A stretch of 64,000 nucleotides of DNA from Acrocarpospora catenulata (GTDB taxonomy: Bacteria > Actinomycetota > Actinomycetes > Streptosporangiales > Streptosporangiaceae): assembly GCF_018476525.1 (NCBI RefSeq), contig NZ_JAHCST010000003.1, forward strand, positions 1-64,000. Reading direction: 5' to 3'. Below the pieces are notes generated by a model, which searched no databases, was not told the DNA's origin, and saw nothing but the letters and a program-made list of their open reading frames with translations. Positions 15,753 to 22,682 of this stretch are shown here, one piece after another (the stretch's first letter is position 1; every line of letters starts with the position of its first letter). The position numbers and the translations under genes were made by a program.

Positions 15753-16776
15753 CAACACCGCCATCGAGTGGGCCGACCGCACCTGGAACCCCGTGCTCGG
15801 CTGCGTCAAAGTCTCCCCGGGCTGCGACGGCTGCTACGCGATCACCCAGGCTCACATCCGGGCATCCAACCCGCACCCACGCGTGGCCAGCGCGTTCAAC
15901 GGGCTCACCCAGCGGACCCCGGAGGGACTCGACTGGACGGGCAGAGTCAACCTGATCCGCGAGCGGCTGGGCGAGCCCTTCACCTGGCGCAAGCCGCAGA
16001 CGGTGTTCGTGAACTCCCTCTCGGACCTGTTCCACCCGGCGATCCCCGAATCGTTCATCGCCGACGTGTTCCAGGTGATGGCCGCGACACCGCGGCACAC
16101 CTACCAGGTCTTGACCAAGCGGCACGGCCGGATGCGAGGGCTGCTGCGGAAGTGGTCGCCCATCACGGGCGCCCCGCCGTGGGTGCACACGGGGCCGTGG
16201 CCGCTGCCGAACGTCTGGCTCGGAGTGAGCGTCGAAGACCAGGAGCGCGCCGAACTCCGCATCCCGGCGCTGTTGGAGACCCCCGCTGCTGTGCGCTGGA
16301 TCTCGGCGGAACCACTGCTCGGGCCTGTAGATCTCCGCAACCTCAAGGCGAGGAACGGCGCTCTGATCGACTGCCTCGGCGGCGATGTGAAGACCCCCGG
16401 CGGCGAGGTCTACAGCGGCGCGCCGAGCGTCCTCGACTGGGTCGTGACCGGGGGTGAGTCCGGCAAGGGCGCCCGTCCACCCCACCCGGACTGGTTCCGG
16501 CGACTTCGTGACCAGTGCCAGGAGTTGGGCACGGCCTTTTTCCTCAAGCAGTGGGGATCATGGCGGCCTCAGCCCAGGTACGCGACCGACGACCGCCACC
16601 ACGTGGTCATGGTCGACGGCCACGACCGGGGCACGCCGTGGCCCGGCTGGAGGCTCGACCAGCCCGACGCCGTGGTGATGGAGCGGGTCAGCAAGAAGTC
16701 CGCCGGGCGCGAGCTGGACGGACGCACATGGGATGAACTCCCCGGCGCCCGCGAGGTGGTGGTCCAGCATGGCTGA
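15745..16776 (+). CDS. Gp37/Gp68-family (DUF5131) protein
   Basis: 343 aa. The N-terminus TAIEWADRTWNPVLGC followed by VSPGCDGCYA is the hallmark of phage Gp37/Gp68 (DUF5131) proteins. Its C-x6-C-x2-C cluster suggests an iron-sulfur or radical-SAM-like centre. Further family motifs are VFVNSLSDLFH, TKRHGRM, NVWLGVSVE, RWISAEPLLGP and WVVTGGESG. The family is common in phages and prophages but its biochemical activity is not established; DNA or nucleotide modification is one possibility. GTG 15745 lies inside the end of the previous gene. Confidence 0.8.
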   Translation: MADNTAIEWADRTWNPVLGCVKVSPGCDGCYAITQAHIRASNPHPRVASAFNGLTQRTPEGLDWTGRVNLIRERLGEPFTWRKPQTVFVNSLSDLFHPAIPESFIADVFQVMAATPRHTYQVLTKRHGRMRGLLRKWSPITGAPPWVHTGPWPLPNVWLGVSVEDQERAELRIPALLETPAAVRWISAEPLLGPVDLRNLKARNGALIDCLGGDVKTPGGEVYSGAPSVLDWVVTGGESGKGARPPHPDWFRRLRDQCQELGTAFFLKQWGSWRPQPRYATDDRHHVVMVDGHDRGTPWPGWRLDQPDAVVMERVSKKSAGRELDGRTWDELPGAREVVVQHG

Positions 16777-17209
16777 CCTGCATCCGGTGGTGGCCGCCTT
16801 GGCGCACCGCACCAAGGTGCTGGGGCTGTCCAACCAGCAGCTCGCGCTTCGCATCGGCGTCAGCAAGACCTGCGTGAAGCGCTGGCTGTCCGGAGACAAC
16901 ATCCCCTGCTTCGGCCCCGCCGTCCGGTGGGCACAGGTTGTCGGCCTGCGCCTGGCCGCCGTGGACGGCAACGAGGTCTGGGCCGAAGGGATGGGGATTC
17001 TCTCATCTCTTGCCGAGTTCCGGCGGCGGCGCGGGATCCGGCAGGGCCAGGTCGCCCGCGTCCGGGACATCGCCCAGGCCAGCATCTCCCGGCTGGAGCA
17101 CAGCCACGCCCGAGGTTTGGACCCGTTCCTGGTGAGCGTGGACGACCAGCTCGCCGCCCTCGACCTCCGGCTCGTCGTGCTCGCGGAGAGGGGGCGCAAT
17201 GCTGCGTAA
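16769..17209 (+). CDS. Tandem XRE helix-turn-helix protein
   Basis: 146 aa with two helix-turn-helix units: GLSNQQLALRIGVSKTCVKR with RWLSGDNIP near the N-terminus, and RGIRQGQVARVRDIAQASIS with RLEH near residue 100. Two XRE-like units in one chain suggest binding to an asymmetric operator. It is probably an early-gene regulator. ATG 16769 overlaps the preceding stop. Confidence 0.65.
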   Translation: MADLHPVVAALAHRTKVLGLSNQQLALRIGVSKTCVKRWLSGDNIPCFGPAVRWAQVVGLRLAAVDGNEVWAEGMGILSSLAEFRRRRGIRQGQVARVRDIAQASISRLEHSHARGLDPFLVSVDDQLAALDLRLVVLAERGRNAA

Positions 17210-17444
17210 CACCCTCCGTCTGGCCCGCTCCTACGCCTGGGAGTGGGGGCCGCTCGCCGCGGTCTCCGCCGCCGCAACCTGGGTGATCGTCCGCGCGGAT
17301 CTGCCTGCGCTGGCTGTCGGCGCCTTCTACACCTCCCTGGTCGTCATGCAGGGCGTGCTGGTGCGGGCCCGCTGGGAGCGTGACGTGCTGGCCGACGAAC
17401 TGGCCGAGCTGCGCGCCCGGCTGGAGCGGAGGCGGCCGTGCTGA
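17199..17444 (+). CDS. Small membrane protein
   Basis: 81 aa with two hydrophobic helices (WGPLAAVSAAATWVIV and LPALAVGAFYTSLVVMQGVL) and a charged C-terminal helix. It overlaps the upstream regulator by 11 bp and the next gene by 7 bp. Function unknown; with the following one-helix protein it may form a small inner-membrane pair. Confidence 0.55.
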   Translation: MLRNTLRLARSYAWEWGPLAAVSAAATWVIVRADLPALAVGAFYTSLVVMQGVLVRARWERDVLADELAELRARLERRRPC

Positions 17445-17656
17445 TCCCCACCTGGGCGGTGCCCATCGTCGGCGTCCTGGCCCTCTTTGGCTTCGTCTTC
17501 CTCTGCCTTGTCGCCGGGGCGGTCTGGCTCGCCTGGTGCGACGCCCGCGCTGATCGCCGCGACCGGCGACACACCGCCCGCCACTCCAAGAAGCCCGCCA
17601 CCTCTGACGACGCGGACGGGCTGATCTCCGACACCACGAGAGGGGTCGCAACCTGA
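17438..17656 (+). CDS. Small single-span membrane protein
   Basis: 72 aa with one strong N-terminal membrane helix (VPIVGVLALFGFVFLCLVAG) and a basic/polar tail. GTG 17438 overlaps the previous gene; its stop overlaps the methyltransferase start by one base. Unrecognised. Confidence 0.55.
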   Translation: MLIPTWAVPIVGVLALFGFVFLCLVAGAVWLAWCDARADRRDRRHTARHSKKPATSDDADGLISDTTRGVAT

Positions 17657-20553
17657 TGTTCCGCCACGACTCCAACTTCATCGAGGTCCAGGACTGGTTC
17701 TGTGGTGCCGGCGGGTCCTCCCAGGGGGCCGAGGTGGTTCCCAACGTCAAGGTCACGCTCGCCGCGAACCACTGGGATCTGGCTCTCGACACTCATCGGG
17801 CGAACTTCCCCGATGTCCGCCACGAGCAGGGAAAGATCCAGGAGTCTGACGTCCACACCTGGCCGGTATCGCACATCCACTGGGCGTCCCCCGAATGCTT
17901 CCCCGCTGGGACTCTGATCCTCACCCGCCGCGGCCTGGTGCCCGTGGAGGACGTGCGCGAAGGCGATGTGGTGTTCACGCACCGTCGCCGCTGGCGACCC
18001 ATCACCGCGACTATGAGCCGGCCCGCTGACACCGTCATCGTGCGCGGAATCGGCTTGGCTGGCGGCCTGGAGACCACACGTGAGCATCCCTTCTATACGC
18101 GGCGGGCTCTGAAGGTCTGGGACAACGGCTCTCGGACCTATCGCCGCACCCTCACCTCGGAGTCGAAGTGGACGGGTGCCGGGGACCTGGGCGGCCACCT
18201 GTGGGCCACGCCGGTCGACTTCGGGGCCGAGTTGCCGACGCCGGAAGTCCCCGGCCGAGGCGTGGAGTTCGACGCGGACTTCTGGTGGCTGGTGGGCCGC
18301 TGGCTTGGCGACGGCTCCATGCGCCTGTCGCCGAAGACCGGCGATGGGCTCCCAGCATTGCCGCGCCGCGTCTCACAACCGGCCGGGTCGACGTGCCTCG
18401 TGTGCGAGCAGCCTGCCCGCCCGGACGCTCGCAGCACCACGGGCCGCGTCGCGCCGTACTGCTCGGACGCATGTAAGAACACCCAGAAGCGGCAGGACCC
18501 CCGCCGGGGACGCTACGAGTTGACCATCGTGTGCGGCTTCCACGAGGCCGACGAATTGGCGAAGCGACTCGGTGCGGTCCCCGGTCTTCGTTGGCAGCGG
18601 CGGAACCTGCGGACAGCCGCGGCGTTCACAGCGGCTCACCGCGGATTGGTCGAGTGGCTTGCCGAGCACTTCGGTCAGCACGCGCACGGCAAGACGGTTC
18701 CAGCGTGGGCGCTCACCATGCCCAGCGCATGGCGAACTGCACTGCTGGACGGCTACGTCTCCGCTGACGGGCACGTCGCCCATGCCACCCAACTGACGAC
18801 CGTGTCCAAGAAGCTGGCCATCGGCATGCGGATGCTGGCGAACTCCCTCGGCCAGATCGCCAACGTCGCCGGACCCTACGTCCGGAAGGGCGCGCGTGCC
18901 ATCGAGGGTCGTCCCGTCCACGAACGGCCGAACTGGTCGGTCTCCTGGATCACCGACGGCCCCCGCCATGCCTTTACCTCCCAGGACGAAGGCTTCCGCT
19001 GGGCGCCGGTCAAGTCGGTGACCGATGGCCGTCGTGTCGAGGTCTTCAACATCTCGGTCGCCGAAGACGAGTCCTATGTCGCGGACGGCATCGTCGTGCA
19101 CAACTGCACCAAGTGGTCGATCGCCAACGGCGAGAAGCGCACCTTCCACCGCTCCCGCCAAGACGAGCTGATCCCTCGGGAGAAGACCGAGAAGGAGATC
19201 ACAGCCGAGGAGTCCCGGGCCCTCATGGAGCAGGTGCCCACCTACCTCGAAGGCGTCGTCTCCCGCGGACGGCTGGTCCTGGCCGGCATCGTCGAGAACG
19301 TCATCGACGAGCGCGAATGGGATGGCTTCGACGACTGGCTCCGCCGCTTCCACCGCATGGGCTACAAGACCCGCGTCATCGCCCTGAACAGCATGCACGT
19401 CCAGCCCGTACGCACGCTGGCCGCCCCGCAGAGCCGGGACCGGCTGTATGTCGGCTACTGGCACCGCTCCCTCGGTCGTGACCCCGACTGGGACAAGTGG
19501 CTCCGGCCGCTCGCCTGGTGCCCGGTGTGCGACGAGATGGTCCACGCCATCCAGTCGTTCAAGAAGACCCACAAGGACATGGGCCGCTACCGCGCCCAGT
19601 ACCTGTACCGCTGCCCCCGGATTTCGTGCAGGAACGCCGTGGTCGAGCCCCCGGCTCTCCCCGCGTGGGAGGCGATCGACTTCACCCTGCCGACCCGGCG
19701 GATCGGCGACGGCAAGCCCGGCAAGAAGTTCCGGCCCTACGCGGAAGCGACCGTCGCCAGGATCGAGGCCGGGATCAAGAAGTTCTGGGTCCCGCTGCTC
19801 GTTCCGGCGGGCGGCACGTGGAACACGACGGCCTACCCGGTGACCCAGCCCTTGAGGACCCGGACGGCGACCGAGAACGACGCCCTGGCGGTTCCGCCGC
19901 TGCTGGTGCCCGTCGAGGGCCGCGAAGGCAAAGCGGCATTCCCGGCGACCGAGCCGGGCCGGACGCAGACGGCACGGAACGAGACGGGGGTCGCCTTCCC
20001 ACCGTTCCTGACCTTGCTGCGGTCCGGCCGGCCGCGCAACACCGACCCGGCCGTTGACCCGCTGGCCACGATCGTGGCGGACGGCTCCAACCACGCCTTG
20101 GTCGAGCCGCCACCCTTCATGATCCCGATGCGTGGAGGGGGCGACAAGGAGAGGGCCCGGCCGATCAGCGAGCCCCTGCACACGGTCACTGCGGGCGGCA
20201 ACCACCACTACCTGGCCCAGGCGCCGGAAGCCCTGCTGATCCCGTACTACAGCACCGGTAGGGCGCGACCCGCCTCGGAGCCGATGGGGACGGTGACCAC
20301 GCTCGACCGGTTCGGCGTTGCTACCACCGACCTGCCGGAGATCGACGTCAACGAGGTCCGGTTCAGGATGCTCGAACCCAGCGAGATCGCTCGGGGCATG
20401 GCGTTCGCATCCGGATACGTGGTGCTGGGCGACAAGCGCGACCAGGTGACCCAGCTCGGGAACGCCGTCACCCCGCCTGCGGCCGAGGTGCTCGTCTCTG
20501 CCCTGGTGGAGGCCATCACCGGCGAAGAGCTGGGGCGGGGGGTGGCAGCGTGA
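17656..20553 (+). CDS. C5 cytosine DNA methyltransferase interrupted by an intein
   Basis: The 965-aa precursor should splice to a 562-aa DNA (cytosine-5) methyltransferase. Extein motifs: motif I DWFCGAGGSSQGAE (about residues 13-26); the catalytic SPEC motif split by the intein, with nucleophile C484 as the first residue after it; VENV (546-549); QSRDRLYVG (from 592); and the C-terminal LGNAVTPPAAEV motif. The region between motif VIII and the end contains five ~35-residue repeats from residue 713. The intein fills residues 81-483. The enzyme probably modifies phage DNA against host restriction; no partner endonuclease is visible. ATG 17656 overlaps the preceding stop by one base. Activity depends on intein splicing because the active-site cysteine is the splice junction. 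Confidence 0.88.
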   Translation: MFRHDSNFIEVQDWFCGAGGSSQGAEVVPNVKVTLAANHWDLALDTHRANFPDVRHEQGKIQESDVHTWPVSHIHWASPECFPAGTLILTRRGLVPVEDVREGDVVFTHRRRWRPITATMSRPADTVIVRGIGLAGGLETTREHPFYTRRALKVWDNGSRTYRRTLTSESKWTGAGDLGGHLWATPVDFGAELPTPEVPGRGVEFDADFWWLVGRWLGDGSMRLSPKTGDGLPALPRRVSQPAGSTCLVCEQPARPDARSTTGRVAPYCSDACKNTQKRQDPRRGRYELTIVCGFHEADELAKRLGAVPGLRWQRRNLRTAAAFTAAHRGLVEWLAEHFGQHAHGKTVPAWALTMPSAWRTALLDGYVSADGHVAHATQLTTVSKKLAIGMRMLANSLGQIANVAGPYVRKGARAIEGRPVHERPNWSVSWITDGPRHAFTSQDEGFRWAPVKSVTDGRRVEVFNISVAEDESYVADGIVVHNCTKWSIANGEKRTFHRSRQDELIPREKTEKEITAEESRALMEQVPTYLEGVVSRGRLVLAGIVENVIDEREWDGFDDWLRRFHRMGYKTRVIALNSMHVQPVRTLAAPQSRDRLYVGYWHRSLGRDPDWDKWLRPLAWCPVCDEMVHAIQSFKKTHKDMGRYRAQYLYRCPRISCRNAVVEPPALPAWEAIDFTLPTRRIGDGKPGKKFRPYAEATVARIEAGIKKFWVPLLVPAGGTWNTTAYPVTQPLRTRTATENDALAVPPLLVPVEGREGKAAFPATEPGRTQTARNETGVAFPPFLTLLRSGRPRNTDPAVDPLATIVADGSNHALVEPPPFMIPMRGGGDKERARPISEPLHTVTAGGNHHYLAQAPEALLIPYYSTGRARPASEPMGTVTTLDRFGVATTDLPEIDVNEVRFRMLEPSEIARGMAFASGYVVLGDKRDQVTQLGNAVTPPAAEVLVSALVEAITGEELGRGVAA
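17896..19104 (+). mobile_element. Intein with LAGLIDADG-type homing endonuclease
   Basis: In-frame protein intron of 403 residues (81-483 of the precursor). It begins with Cys1 (CFPAGTLILTRRG, block A), has the TREHPF block B histidine, and ends with EDESYVADGIVVHN followed by Cys+1. Two LAGLIDADG-like motifs are intact (WLVGRWLGDGS and LLDGYVSADG), each with its aspartate, so the homing endonuclease may be active. Between them is a four-cysteine segment (CLVCEQPARPD ... YCSDACKN), probably a zinc finger inserted in the endonuclease. Splicing would restore the catalytic SPEC-C motif exactly. Confidence 0.9.
19792..20325 (+). repeat. Five ~35-residue repeats in the methyltransferase target-recognition region
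   Basis: From about residue 713 the protein repeats a unit of the form (P)-L/F-L/M-V/I-P ... P-x2-(E/D/Q)-P-x2-T-x-T-A/V ... A/L-V. Examples are PLLVP...VTQPLRTRTA, PLLVP...ATEPGRTQTA, PFLTL...AVDPLATIVA, PFMIP...ISEPLHTVTA and LLIPY...ASEPMGTVTT. DNA identity between copies is low, so the repeats are old and held at protein level. They occupy the place of the variable target-recognition domain. Confidence 0.7.
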
Positions 20554-20954
20554 CGCTCGCGCACCCCTCTACCCTCACCCTGCCCGAGAACGCACCGTCC
20601 GGGCCATGCGAGGGACAGTCCGCCCTCATGAACCCGGATCCCGCCAACGTGCTCGGGGTGCATCGGGCCGTCGAGGTCTGCCTTGGCTGCCCGGTCTTCG
20701 TCGAATGCCTGACCTGGGTGATGGCGCTCAAGGACGACCGAGACCCCGGCGGCGTCATCGCTGGCCTGACTGAGCCTGAGCGCCACGAGCGGCGCCTGAA
20801 CGCCGGTCGTACATGCACCGCCTGTGGCGAGCACCGGGCGGCCGACCAGTTCGGCTTCCATGACCGGGAGACCGGCCGCCGCCGGGCCATCTGCAAGCCA
20901 TGCACCCAGGCCGCCAACCTGGCCCGCTACCACGCGCAGAGGAGAGCGGCATGA
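20550..20954 (+). CDS. WhiB-like iron-sulfur protein with extra C-terminal zinc ribbon
   Basis: 134 aa. The first ~80 residues are a Wbl (WhiB-like) domain: C20, then C44-x2-C47-x5-C53 as [4Fe-4S] ligands, followed by GGVIAGLT, the counterpart of the Wbl G-V/I-W-G-G turn, and a basic helix. A second domain, CTACGEHRAADQFGF ... CKPC, is a probable zinc ribbon not usual in host Wbl proteins. Wbl proteins regulate actinobacterial development; the mycobacteriophage TM4 homologue is known to interfere with host WhiB2 and septation. A similar host-modulating role is plausible. GTG 20550 overlaps the methyltransferase stop. Confidence 0.8.
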   Translation: MTLAHPSTLTLPENAPSGPCEGQSALMNPDPANVLGVHRAVEVCLGCPVFVECLTWVMALKDDRDPGGVIAGLTEPERHERRLNAGRTCTACGEHRAADQFGFHDRETGRRRAICKPCTQAANLARYHAQRRAA

Positions 20955-21274
20955 GGGACCACGTTGTGCTGCCGTCCGGCTGGGTGCGCCCCTGGTTCCC
21001 GGCCGGGGTCTCCGTTCGGGAGTCCACCTTCGATCGCGGCTGCGTCATCGAGGGCCACCTGTTCGACGACTGCGAAGTCCTCCTGCGCCGGGTGTCCGAA
21101 CCCGTCGAGGGGTGCGGCTGGCTGGACCCGCGCCAGCCCGGCACGTGTGAGGACTGCATCGAGCGATTCGACGAGGCCCTGGCCTCCGAGCTTTTCCACG
21201 ACGAGGACTGCGACTGCTCGCCGTGCGAGCAGCGCGCGAAGGGCCGTACGGCGGCCGGGAGCGAGCAGAAATGA
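20951..21274 (+). CDS. Cys-rich hypothetical protein
   Basis: 107 aa with a C-terminal cysteine/acidic cluster (TCEDCIERFDEALASE, DEDCDCSPCEQ), a likely metal-binding module. ATG 20951 overlaps the previous stop and the end overlaps the sliding-clamp start. Unknown function. Confidence 0.5.
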   Translation: MRDHVVLPSGWVRPWFPAGVSVRESTFDRGCVIEGHLFDDCEVLLRRVSEPVEGCGWLDPRQPGTCEDCIERFDEALASELFHDEDCDCSPCEQRAKGRTAAGSEQK

Positions 21275-22371
21275 AACTCTCCATCGACCCCCAGACCCTG
21301 GCCGAGACCGTCACCTGGGCGGTCCGCGCCATCACCCAGCGCCCGGCGATCCCCATCCTGGCTGGCCTGCTCTTGGAGGCGGCCGACGACCAGCTCACGG
21401 TCAGCGCCTTCGACTACGACTTCGTCCTCCAGGCGACGGTGACTGCCGACGTGTCCGAGCCCGGCCGGGTCGTGCTCCCGGGCCGGGTCCTGGCCGAGAT
21501 CGCCAAGGACCTGCCCGGGGGGAACTTCGCGGACCTGGCCTTGTCCGGCCGCGAAATGGCGATCACCTGCGGGCGTCTGTCCTACACCCTGGTCTCCCTC
21601 CCCGTCGAGGACTACCCGAGCATCCCCGAGGCCCCGCCCATCCTGGGCACCGCTGACGGCGCCGTCCTGGCCACCGCCATCCAGCAGGTCGCCACGGCCG
21701 CCACCAAGGACAACACGCTGCCCATGCTGACCGGCATCCGGTGGGACATCTCCGAGGACACGCTCAGCCTGGCCGCCACCGACCGGTACCGGATCGCCGT
21801 CCGCGACCTGCCATGGACCCCCCACGTCACCGGCAAGGTCGACGGCGTGGTGGCCCCTCACGGCCATCTGCTGGACGCGGCCAAGGGTGGCATGCGCGGA
21901 ACCGTGTCCGTCGGCTGGGACGGATCCCGGATCGGGTTCCAGTACGAAGGCCGCACCGTGATCACGCGGCTGCTCGACTCGCAGTTCATCGACTACACGT
22001 CGCGCACCGAGTACGGCGACCTCCCGATCCTGGCCACGATCGACAGGGCCTTGATCATGGGTGCGGTCAAGCGCGCGGCCCGGGTGGCCGAGAAGAACAC
22101 GGCGGTCCGGCTGGCCTTCAGCTCCGACGAGGTGCTGGTGCAGGCGGGCACCGCCGACGTGGCGCGCGGCGCCGAAACCGTGCCGTGCGAGCTCACTGGT
22201 GCAGACGTGCACGAGATCGCGTTCCAGCCTCAGTTCCTGCTGGACGCACTCACCGGGGTCCAGCAGGACAAGGTGCTCATGCACATGCAGCCCGGCAACA
22301 AGCCCGCCCTGATCAGCGGTCAGGAGAGCGACTCCTACCGGTGCCTGGTCATGGTGCTGAGGCTCGCATGA
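21271..22371 (+). CDS. dnaN: DNA polymerase III beta subunit (phage sliding clamp)
   Basis: 366 aa, the length expected for a bacterial beta clamp of three similar domains. Recognisable parts are MKLSIDPQTLAETVTWAVRA at the start, VLPGRVLAEIAKDLPGG, SLPVEDYPSIPEAPP, LPMLTGIRWDI, AATDRYRIAVRDL, FNPQF-like AFQPQFLLDAL and the C-terminal YRCLVMVLRLA. A clamp without a phage polymerase in this window suggests that it recruits or competes for the host replisome. ATG 21271 overlaps the previous stop. Confidence 0.9.
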   Translation: MKLSIDPQTLAETVTWAVRAITQRPAIPILAGLLLEAADDQLTVSAFDYDFVLQATVTADVSEPGRVVLPGRVLAEIAKDLPGGNFADLALSGREMAITCGRLSYTLVSLPVEDYPSIPEAPPILGTADGAVLATAIQQVATAATKDNTLPMLTGIRWDISEDTLSLAATDRYRIAVRDLPWTPHVTGKVDGVVAPHGHLLDAAKGGMRGTVSVGWDGSRIGFQYEGRTVITRLLDSQFIDYTSRTEYGDLPILATIDRALIMGAVKRAARVAEKNTAVRLAFSSDEVLVQAGTADVARGAETVPCELTGADVHEIAFQPQFLLDALTGVQQDKVLMHMQPGNKPALISGQESDSYRCLVMVLRLA

Positions 22372-22682
22372 GCGCCCCGATTCTCGACCTCCCGGCGTTC
22401 GCCGACGAGGTGCAAGACGCCCTTGAGGTCGCCGGGCACGAGCATTGGACCGTGTCCGGCGACGGATTCGCGATTCTCGAACACGAGTCGGACAGCGATC
22501 ACGTCCTGGTGATGGACAAACGCACCGGCCTGCTGCGGGTCGGCGACTGGTCGACGATGAACCGCCAGCGCCTCGCCGGGGTCGAGGCGGATCTGCTGGC
22601 GGCTGGGTACGGGGTCGACTGGTTCGAGCGTCACGGCGAAACCGTCGGCCTGCTAGTCCGTCCCCGGCAGGTGACGCCGTGA
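22368..22682 (+). CDS. Hypothetical phage protein
   Basis: 104 aa, alpha/beta, between the clamp and the helicase-methyltransferase with 4-bp overlaps on both sides. The sequence contains GFAILEHESDSDHVLVMDKR. No recognised family. Confidence 0.5.
   Translation: MSAPILDLPAFADEVQDALEVAGHEHWTVSGDGFAILEHESDSDHVLVMDKRTGLLRVGDWSTMNRQRLAGVEADLLAAGYGVDWFERHGETVGLLVRPRQVTP

Noticed and set aside
18373-20208. Leftward open frame (611 codons) opposite the methyltransferase/intein
   Set aside because: Shadow of a well-supported rightward gene with all catalytic and intein motifs; no recognisable protein on the other strand.
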